DNA of 5,576 nucleotides, taken from positions 1 to 5,576 of the forward strand of contig SLPX01000360.1 in NCBI GenBank assembly GCA_007131745.1, given 5' to 3'. Source of the stretch: Myxococcales bacterium. Its GTDB lineage: Bacteria > Myxococcota > Polyangia > HGW-17 > SLPX01. The notes beneath the pieces were generated by a model. It saw nothing but the letters and a program-made list of their open reading frames with translations, made no database searches and was not told where the DNA came from. Numbering within the stretch: position 1 is the stretch's first letter; every line of letters starts with the position of its first letter. The position numbers and the translations under genes are program-made. Shown piece by piece: positions 1-4,468 of this stretch.

Positions 1-29
1 GCCGTGTTCGGCACGGCGCCCATTTTTTT
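1..29 (+). terminator. Intrinsic terminator, cut by the window edge
   Basis: Bases 1-6 (GCCGTG) pair perfectly with 12-17 (CACGGC) around a TTCGG loop, and seven T residues follow at 23-29. GCCC at 18-21 lies between the visible stem and the T run. It would extend the stem if GGGC lies just left of base 1, so the left arm is probably cut off. It would end transcription of an upstream gene outside the window. The T run ends only 9 nt before the surE ATG. Confidence 0.6.
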
Positions 30-38
30 ATAGACGTC

Positions 39-800
39 ATGAAATCGAAACTGCTTCTTACAAATGATGATGGAATTCATTCTCCTGCTCTAGCCGTTGC
101 AGAAAAAATATTGCGTGACTACGCGGAGAGCGTGACCGTCGTTGCACCGGACAGGGAGCGCAGCGCGTCGAGTCACTCGATAACAATGCACAGTCCTCTC
201 AGGATCGAGAGGGTGGGGCGCGACCGGTATTCTGTGGATGGTACGCCTGCAGATTGCGTATACCTGGGAGCGGCCGCCTTGTGCGAAGAGCGGCCGGAAT
301 TTGTCATATCAGGTCCGAACAAGGGGCCCAATCTCGGTACGGATGTCTTTTATTCAGGAACTTTGGCCGCGGCGGCTGAAGGATATCTGCGCGGTTTTTT
401 CGGAATCGCTCTTTCAACTCCGCGCTGTGCCGGAGAAGATACTTGGACAATGGCATCCAGGTTTGCAGGAAAACTGGTCGCATCTCTGCGTGACGCGGGT
501 CTGGAGTCGGGCTTATTGAACGTAAACTTTCCTGAAGCCGACAAAACAAAAGGCTATAGATGGACCAGGCTGGGGAAGAGAACGTACAGGGAAGAGGCCC
601 TTCGCCGCAAGGATCCCAAGGGACGTTCATATTTTTGGATTGGTGGTCCGGGGCTTTCGGATTTTGAAGGTGCAACCGGCGAAGATGTGGACGCTGTCAT
701 GCAAGGTTACATTTCACTCACACCATTGAGAATGGACATGACCCATGAAGAAGCGTTTCCTGTTCTTGATGGTCTTTCCATAGAACTTGTCGATGGTTGA
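39..800 (+). CDS. surE: 5'/3'-nucleotidase SurE
   Basis: SurE is a metal-dependent cytoplasmic phosphatase that removes phosphate from 5'- and 3'-nucleoside monophosphates and is linked to stationary-phase survival. The 253-residue product has the normal family length. The N-terminal LLLTNDDG holds the metal-binding D10-D11. VVAPDRERSASS (34-45) matches the family's APDxxxS segment, with S42 as the expected metal ligand. SGPNKGPNLG (91-100) supplies N94, followed by YSGTLAAAAEG (105-115). VDGTPADCV (66-74) is the usual substrate-side motif. The ATG at 39 is chosen because the conserved strand starts three residues later. Oddly, no Shine-Dalgarno sequence precedes it: bases 18-38 are a terminator tail and a pyrimidine-rich stretch. 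The gene is followed after 15 bp by pcm, its common partner, and probably shares a transcript with it. Family assignment is very secure; gene expression signals are not. Confidence 0.97.
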   Translation: MKSKLLLTNDDGIHSPALAVAEKILRDYAESVTVVAPDRERSASSHSITMHSPLRIERVGRDRYSVDGTPADCVYLGAAALCEERPEFVISGPNKGPNLGTDVFYSGTLAAAAEGYLRGFFGIALSTPRCAGEDTWTMASRFAGKLVASLRDAGLESGLLNVNFPEADKTKGYRWTRLGKRTYREEALRRKDPKGRSYFWIGGPGLSDFEGATGEDVDAVMQGYISLTPLRMDMTHEEAFPVLDGLSIELVDG

Positions 801-815
801 GAAGGGGAGTCTTGG

Positions 816-1475
816 ATGAGTGTTCTCGACGAAACCGGACTCGAACAACTTAGAAATGAAATGGTCAGGACGCAGATCGTACGGAGGGGAGTCACAAATG
901 CAGCAGTGCTGGATGCGATGAGGGAAGTTCCAAGGCATCGTTTTGTTCCGCCCGATCGCATTCAAAAAGCCTACGGTGATCATCCGCTTCCCATAGGAAA
1001 CGGGCAGACCATATCACAGCCTTACATGGTCGCATACATGGCTGAGTTGCTCCAACCAAAACCCTCAGACACAGTTCTCGAGATAGGGGCCGGTTGTGGA
1101 TACGCGGCCGCGGTCTTGTCCAGGCTGGTCGAAAAAGTTTTTGCCGTGGAGTTGGTTCCGGAGCTCGCCGAGAAGGCCCGACGCAATCTCCAGGAGCTCG
1201 GATACAGGAACGTGGAGACCGCTTGTTTTGACGGCTCAGGGGGATGGCCTGACAAATCGCCGTTTGACGGAATACTGGTTTCGGCAGGGGCGCCCGGAGT
1301 CCCCCAAGCGTTGGAAGAACAGTTGTCTGATGGAGGGCGGTTGGTCATCCCCACGGGAGACCAATTTCAACAGACCCTCTCTGTGGTCGTGAGACGAGGG
1401 GAGGAGATGATCAGGGAAGAAGACATCTTGTGCCGTTTTGTGGATCTTCGAGGAAAACACGGTTGGAGCGCTTGA
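816..1475 (+). CDS. pcm: Protein-L-isoaspartate O-methyltransferase
   Basis: This enzyme transfers a methyl group from S-adenosylmethionine to abnormal L-isoaspartyl residues in aged proteins, starting their repair; it acts in the cytosol. The 219-residue length is typical. The N-terminal MVRTQIVRRGV (16-26) and VPRHRFVP (38-45) are family signatures. GNGQTISQP (61-69) is the substrate-side motif. LEIGAGCGYAAA (88-99) is the SAM-binding glycine loop, with Cys94 where Ser is common. AVEL (110-113) is the acidic motif II region, FDGILVSAGAP (150-160) is motif post-II, and GGRLVIPTG (173-181) is motif III. The product ends in LRGKHGW, as family members do. The ATG at 816 has a strong Shine-Dalgarno site, AAGGGGAG at 802-809. 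It sits 15 bp after surE and 19 bp before the DUF368 gene, consistent with one operon. Confidence 0.97.
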   Translation: MSVLDETGLEQLRNEMVRTQIVRRGVTNAAVLDAMREVPRHRFVPPDRIQKAYGDHPLPIGNGQTISQPYMVAYMAELLQPKPSDTVLEIGAGCGYAAAVLSRLVEKVFAVELVPELAEKARRNLQELGYRNVETACFDGSGGWPDKSPFDGILVSAGAPGVPQALEEQLSDGGRLVIPTGDQFQQTLSVVVRRGEEMIREEDILCRFVDLRGKHGWSA

Positions 1476-1494
1476 ATTAAAGTTCCACGATTGG

Positions 1495-2469
1495 ATGAAC
1501 TTCATGGAGAAAAAGACCGGAGACGAGAAAACCGTTTTCAAGTGGAAAAAAGCAGCCGTTCATGTTGCACATGGTTTCTCTATGGGTACCGCCAATGTGA
1601 TTCCGGGTGTATCAGGCGGCACCATGGCTCTTGTGCACGGAATCTACGAGGAACTCGTCAATGCAATTCGTTCGGTGAACCTTGAATTCCTCACATGCAT
1701 CCTGCGGTTCCAATGGAAAAAGGCGTTCCGGATTCTTCACTGGCGTTTTCTTGTACCGCTTTCAATAGGCATTATGCTTGCGGTCGTGAGCCTTGCACGC
1801 GTGGTTCCTTACCTGCTCGACCGCCACCGGGCTCCGGTATGTGGTTTGTTTTTCGGCCTTATCCTGGCGTCATCCCTGGTGTTGGCGAGAGAAATCCAGA
1901 AGTGGTCCGCTACGACCATTGTGTCCGGAGTCTTGTTCGCGGCGGGTTCGTTTTTTCTTGTAGGTCTTCTGCCATTGGAGACCCCCGACTCCCTGTGGTT
2001 CATCTTTGTTACCGGTGTGGTTTCCTTCATGGCAATGCTTTTACCGGGACTCAGCGGTGCATTCATTCTCCTCATTCTCGGAAAATACACTTACATCTTG
2101 GAATTGGTACAAGATCTCGTCTATCGAGGAAGAATTGAAACTTTACTGCCCCTCTCCGTTTTCGGTGCAGGGTGTATAGTTGGAATTCTCGGATTGGCAA
2201 GGGTGCTCGGGTATTTTCTGGCCAAACGGAAAGCTGAAACCATGGCAGCGCTCGGTGGCCTGATGTTGGGTTCTCTGCGAAAACTCTGGCCCTGGCGGGA
2301 AGTCACAGCCTGGATGGAGGCAGGAGACAAGCAGATTCCTTTGGAGGAAGCCAACAGACTTCCGAGTGTTTTCAACACTGAGGTTTTAGTTTCTTTATTG
2401 CTTTTTATAGCGGGTGTGGGGCTTGTTTTTGTTCTGGAAAGAGCGGCCGGAAACAAAAAAGCGGAATAG
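1495..2469 (+). CDS. DUF368 / PopT-family membrane protein (undecaprenyl-phosphate translocase)
   Basis: The product is a polytopic inner-membrane protein of 324 residues. DUF368 (PopT) proteins are known to return undecaprenyl phosphate, the lipid carrier for peptidoglycan and other envelope polymers, across the membrane. The sequence shows the duplicated family signature: NVIPGVSGGT (34-43) and LLPGLSGAF (182-190), each in a membrane-embedded stretch. Hydrophobic segments lie near residues 85-107, 113-131, 139-160, 167-198, 216-241 and 296-315. The frame is open back to a TTG at 1438, but that start would overlap pcm by 38 bp and has no well-placed ribosome site. ATG at 1495 is preferred. 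ATG at 1504, with GGATGAA just upstream, is nearly as good and would drop three residues. It is the last gene of the surE-pcm cluster. A weak hairpin follows. The family call is firm; the exact start and substrate are not. Confidence 0.9.
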   Translation: MNFMEKKTGDEKTVFKWKKAAVHVAHGFSMGTANVIPGVSGGTMALVHGIYEELVNAIRSVNLEFLTCILRFQWKKAFRILHWRFLVPLSIGIMLAVVSLARVVPYLLDRHRAPVCGLFFGLILASSLVLAREIQKWSATTIVSGVLFAAGSFFLVGLLPLETPDSLWFIFVTGVVSFMAMLLPGLSGAFILLILGKYTYILELVQDLVYRGRIETLLPLSVFGAGCIVGILGLARVLGYFLAKRKAETMAALGGLMLGSLRKLWPWREVTAWMEAGDKQIPLEEANRLPSVFNTEVLVSLLLFIAGVGLVFVLERAAGNKKAE

Positions 2470-2476
2470 GGCGACT

Positions 2477-2495
2477 CGGATTAGTCCGTGATTTT
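2477..2495 (+). terminator. Weak terminator-like hairpin after the surE-pcm-DUF368 cluster
   Basis: CGGA (2477-2480) and TCCG (2485-2488) form a short stem with a TTAG loop, followed by TG and ATTTTT (2491-2496). The stem is only four pairs, so it would be a poor terminator alone. An alternative stem, GACT 2473-2476 with AGTC 2483-2486, competes with it. It is the only terminator-like structure right after the DUF368 stop codon. Confidence 0.3.
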
Positions 2496-2551
2496 TGCAT
2501 GTTGACGGTCTGTAGTTAAAGTCGTTTCTAGAAGAACGGTAAATTTAATTC

Positions 2552-2579
2552 AAAATCAAGATTTTTACTCATAAGAGTA
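2552..2579. repeat. Two adjacent perfect inverted repeats upstream of apt
   Basis: AAAATC-AA-GATTTT occupies 2552-2565 and TACTC-ATAA-GAGTA occupies 2566-2579, with no gap between them. Both are perfect palindromic arms. They lie 38-65 bp before the apt start and overlap the spacer of the candidate apt promoter, which is where an operator would sit. No known regulator's site is recognised. Confidence 0.6.
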
Positions 2580-2593
2580 CGCAATTATACAAT
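2564..2593 (+). promoter_or_regulatory. Candidate sigma-70-type promoter for apt
   Basis: TACAAT at 2588-2593 matches five of six positions of the -10 consensus. TTTACT at 2564-2569 is a four-of-six -35 at 18-bp spacing. The predicted transcript would start near 2600 and carry a very short leader before the AAGGTGA ribosome site. The wider AT-rich gap could hold other promoters, such as one using TTGACG at 2502-2507, for which no good -10 is seen. Confidence 0.35.
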
Positions 2594-2616
2594 AAACAGA
2601 CAAAGGTGAACGAGAA

Positions 2617-3144
2617 ATGAACAACAAGAAATTGGAAACGGTAAAGAATGCCATCAGGGACGTGCCTGATTTTCCGAAACCCGGGATTCTCTTCAGAGAT
2701 ATCACTCCTTTGCTGGGCGACGCTGATGCGCTGAGAGCCACGCTGGACCTGCTTGAAGAACAGTACAGGGGAGAAAAGTTGGATAAGATAGCGGCTGTTG
2801 AATCAAGAGGCTTCATCTTTGGATGCGCTCTTGCCGATAGACTGAAAACAGGTTTCATCCCTGTTCGAAAGCCGGGTAAATTACCCTGGAAAACCGTGCA
2901 GGTCAGTTATGATCTTGAATACGGAAGCGACACAGTGGAAATGCATCAGGATGCAGTGAAACCCGGAGAAAACGTGCTTTTGGTTGACGATCTGCTGGCA
3001 ACCGGCGGCACTGCGGGTGCAACCGTCGAATTGATCCGAAAGCTGGGCGGAAAGATCGTTGGAGCTGCTTTTGTGGTTGAACTAAAGGATCTTGACGGCC
3101 GAAAAGCGCTGGGCGACATTCCAGTGTTTTCTCTTGTCGACTGA
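2617..3144 (+). CDS. apt: Adenine phosphoribosyltransferase
   Basis: Apt joins adenine to PRPP to form AMP and pyrophosphate, a cytosolic purine-salvage step. The 175-residue product has the standard bacterial length. DFPKPGILFRDITPLL (18-33) is the family's N-terminal signature. AAVESRGFIFG (59-69) lies in the purine-binding core. RKPGKLPWKT (84-93) is the flexible catalytic loop, with Trp91 where Gly is frequent. VLLVDDLLATGGTAG (120-134) is the 13-residue PRPP-binding motif, with the acidic pair D124-D125. VVELKDLDGR (153-162) is the conserved C-terminal strand. The ATG at 2617 has a good ribosome site, AAGGTGA at 2603-2609. It is separated from the DUF368 gene by 147 bp with its own candidate promoter, so it is probably a separate transcription unit. 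Nothing about the protein looks abnormal. Confidence 0.97.
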   Translation: MNNKKLETVKNAIRDVPDFPKPGILFRDITPLLGDADALRATLDLLEEQYRGEKLDKIAAVESRGFIFGCALADRLKTGFIPVRKPGKLPWKTVQVSYDLEYGSDTVEMHQDAVKPGENVLLVDDLLATGGTAGATVELIRKLGGKIVGAAFVVELKDLDGRKALGDIPVFSLVD

Positions 3145-3166
3145 GCCGGCAAAATTATCAGCCGGT
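3145..3166 (+). repeat. Inverted repeat directly after the apt stop codon
   Basis: GCCGGC (3145-3150) can pair with GCCGGT (3161-3166) across a 10-nt AT-rich loop, with one G-U pair. No T run follows, so it is not a convincing intrinsic terminator. It may protect the 3' end or assist factor-dependent termination. GCCGGC is also self-complementary, so the arm can pair in other ways. Confidence 0.35.
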
Positions 3167-3204
3167 GTTATGTTGATTCCTTAGTGGCTGAAGCGAGTTT
3201 GAAC

Positions 3205-3233
3205 TTGACCCCGCTTGGGTTTTTAGGCATCTT
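3205..3233 (+). promoter_or_regulatory. Candidate promoter for tRNA-Arg
   Basis: TTGACC at 3205-3210 matches five of six -35 positions. At 17-bp spacing the -10 position is CATCTT (3228-3233), only three of six. Transcription would start near 3240, about 13 nt before the mature tRNA, which is a usual distance. The short ACCC/GGGT stem (3208-3220) followed by T residues could instead be read as a weak terminator of apt; both readings are tentative. Confidence 0.35.
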
Positions 3234-3252
3234 CTAGTCACAAAAAATTATT

Positions 3253-3326
3253 GCCCCCGTAGCTCAGTCGGACAGAGCAGCGGTTTCCTAAACCGTTGGC
3301 CGGGTGTTCGAGTCACCCCGGGGGCG
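3253..3326 (+). tRNA. tRNA-Arg, anticodon CCT (reads AGG)
   Basis: The 74-nt cloverleaf folds without a mismatch. The acceptor stem GCCCCCG (3253-3259) pairs with CGGGGGC (3319-3325). The D stem is GCTC (3262-3265) with GAGC (3275-3278). The anticodon stem is GCGGT (3280-3284) with ACCGT (3292-3296), including one G-U pair. The T stem is GGGTG (3302-3306) with CACCC (3314-3318) around TTCGAGT. The seven-base anticodon loop TTCCTAA places CCT at 3287-3289, which decodes AGG as arginine. A at position 20 in the D loop and C35 are known arginine identity elements and agree with this call. The variable loop is TGGCC and the discriminator base is G3326. The CCA end is not encoded (TCA follows), so it must be added by the CCA-adding enzyme. 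The window's genes use AGG codons often. Confidence 0.96.
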
Positions 3327-3329
3327 TCA

Positions 3330-3357
3330 TCCGGCTTGCGCCGGAATTCATACTTTT
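3330..3357 (+). terminator. Hairpin after tRNA-Arg, possible weak terminator or processing signal
   Basis: TCCGGC (3330-3335) and GCCGGA (3340-3345) form a perfect six-pair stem with a TTGC loop, three nucleotides after the mature tRNA end. The only T run is TTTT at 3354-3357, eight nucleotides beyond the stem, so intrinsic termination is doubtful. Read-through into the receiver gene is possible. Confidence 0.4.
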
Positions 3358-3375
3358 AAGGGCAGCCGTTCAAGC

Positions 3376-3381
3376 AAGGTG
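3376..3381 (+). promoter_or_regulatory. Ribosome binding site that fixes the receiver-protein start
   Basis: AAGGTG lies six nucleotides before the ATG at 3388. The reading frame is open upstream into the tRNA gene (to a GTG at 3304), but this site and the tRNA overlap favour 3388. Confidence 0.7.
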
Positions 3382-3387
3382 TCTAAC

Positions 3388-4329
3388 ATGAAATGTAAAG
3401 TTTGGGTGTTGTCGTCTTCAAAGGAGACCGGTGATCGACTCGCAGCAAGGTTGAAAGATGCCGGTATTGAAAGCAGAATTTTTTCATCCAATGATGCATT
3501 GACATCCGAAGCAGGGAACTCAGGCCCGGTGGTGGTTCTTGTTGAGTCCACGGGCGGAGATGACAGTTCATGGAAAGAGATTTCCAATTCGCTGAACCGG
3601 CTGTGGGGGACAAACGGATACCCGATCCTGGCAGTTAAAAACCCTGATCCTGAAACCCTTGTTGAGGCGATGGATCTTGGTTATCGCGGAGTAGTCTTAC
3701 TCAAAGATGATGCCAAGGAATTGGGCGCGCAACTGGAAAGACAGGTCCAACGTGGTTTAAAGATTCTTGGGCGTTCCGCTGCGGTTCTTGAACTCAGGGA
3801 TATTGTTGATACTTTTGTCTCGGAAATAGCCAGGATCTCCAAACTTGAGCAACATCCATCGGAGGAGGGACCTCAGCACGTTGAAAAGGTAAAGGTGCTT
3901 GTTGTAGACAGTGATACAACGGGCCAGGGGGAGCCGATTTTCCGGGAATTATGCAATCATCAGTCAATGTCCGCTCATAAGGTTTCAACTGCAGCCGAGG
4001 CGCTGGCCATAACAAAGGGGGAGCCTTATGATATCTTCATCGTTGACAACGAACTTTCCGATTACAACGCTATTGATCTCATCAAAGAACTTTCGGAAGA
4101 GTGCCCCGGGGCCGAATCCATTTACGTTGTAGGTTTTACTGCTGCCGATTCCGCGGTTGACGCTCTCAGGTGGGGCGCTGCTTCTTTTCTGTTAAAACCG
4201 TTTTCAGCCGAGGATATGATTGCTCACGTGGAGGAATCGATCAAACGTGTGACCGGCAGGAAAAAAACCAGGAATGCTCTTCGTGATTTCGACGTGACGT
4301 TCAAACAAGCTTGGGAAAAAACTCAATAA
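3388..4329 (+). CDS. Tandem receiver-domain protein, first domain degenerate, no output domain
   Basis: The 313-residue soluble protein appears to contain two response-regulator receiver folds. Residues 1-125 have the alternating strand-helix pattern but lack the acidic pair (SSSKE at 9-13). They carry Glu53 (VVLVES) where the phospho-acceptor Asp belongs, and end in a KDD with Lys106. Residues 130-165 form a linker with a helical first part. Residues 168-288 are a clearer receiver: VLVVDSD (170-176), the phospho-acceptor candidate Asp220 (FIVDNELSD) and Lys270 (LLKPF). Aligned without gaps, the conserved Thr/Ser position is Val248, and the second acidic residue is Ser175. A basic stretch, RKKTR (291-295), precedes a short charged tail. 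No HTH, kinase, GGDEF or HD output is present. Proteins of this type act by protein-protein contact. No partner kinase lies in the window. The gene is single, 61 bp after the tRNA and convergent with the radical SAM gene. The receiver fold of the second half is well supported; that of the first half is inferred. Confidence 0.8.
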   Translation: MKCKVWVLSSSKETGDRLAARLKDAGIESRIFSSNDALTSEAGNSGPVVVLVESTGGDDSSWKEISNSLNRLWGTNGYPILAVKNPDPETLVEAMDLGYRGVVLLKDDAKELGAQLERQVQRGLKILGRSAAVLELRDIVDTFVSEIARISKLEQHPSEEGPQHVEKVKVLVVDSDTTGQGEPIFRELCNHQSMSAHKVSTAAEALAITKGEPYDIFIVDNELSDYNAIDLIKELSEECPGAESIYVVGFTAADSAVDALRWGAASFLLKPFSAEDMIAHVEESIKRVTGRKKTRNALRDFDVTFKQAWEKTQ

Positions 4330-4385
4330 AGACGAAGAAGGGGGCGGTGATAGGTCATATTTCTCGGGCTAAAACAAAAGTTAAC

Positions 4386-4399
4386 ATAATATACATTAT
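4386..4399. repeat. AT-rich perfect inverted repeat between convergent genes
   Basis: ATAAT (4386-4390) and ATTAT (4395-4399) are perfect inverted arms around ATAC, directly preceded by the palindrome GTTAAC (4380-4385). It lies between two convergent genes. It has no GC-rich stem, so it is not a classic terminator. Confidence 0.5.
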
Positions 4400-4400
4400 C

Positions 4401-4450
4401 GGAAGTTCTTTGTTTGATTTTTCGGGTTTCCTCTGATCCCGGCTTCTTCC
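4401..4450. repeat. Nested inverted repeats between convergent genes
   Basis: GGAAG (4401-4405) pairs with CTTCC (4446-4450), enclosing CGGG (4423-4426) and CCCG (4438-4441). The arrangement could fold on both strands and may help end transcription from either side. It lacks the compact stem plus T run of an intrinsic terminator on either strand. Confidence 0.35.
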
Positions 4451-4466
4451 AAATCTTTACAGATTT
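4451..4466 (-). repeat. Short hairpin next to the radical SAM stop codon
   Basis: AAATCT (4451-4456) and AGATTT (4461-4466) make a perfect six-pair stem around TTAC, starting two bases after the minus-strand stop codon at 4469-4471. It is AT-rich and no T run follows in the minus direction, so a terminator role is uncertain. Confidence 0.5.
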
Positions 4467-4468
4467 GA

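Noticed and set aside
304..675. Minus-strand frame of 123 codons opposite surE
   Set aside because: It lies wholly opposite a well-conserved surE, shows no ribosome site or motif, and is explained by codon bias of the sense strand.
1438..1494. TTG start at 1438 for the DUF368 gene
   Set aside because: It would overlap pcm by 38 bp and has no spaced ribosome site; the added 19 residues show no family similarity that I recognise.
3208..3225. ACCC/GGGT stem plus T run as the apt terminator
   Set aside because: The stem has only four pairs, and the same bases include the best -35 element for the tRNA; kept only as an alternative reading of the promoter entry.
3253..3326. tRNA-Arg as the attachment site of an integrated element
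   Set aside because: No integrase gene and no second copy of the tRNA 3' end are seen in the window; the flanking genes look chromosomal.
3304..3387. Upstream extension of the receiver gene to a GTG at 3304
   Set aside because: It would begin inside the T stem of the tRNA gene and run through the post-tRNA hairpin; the ATG at 3388 has a good AAGGTG site and starts the first domain strand.
4347..4436. A 29-codon frame from GTG at 4347 with AAGGGGG just upstream and a hydrophobic middle
   Set aside because: The ribosome site is too close to the GTG, there is no similarity to anything known, and the frame overlaps the inverted repeats of the gap; chance is likelier.
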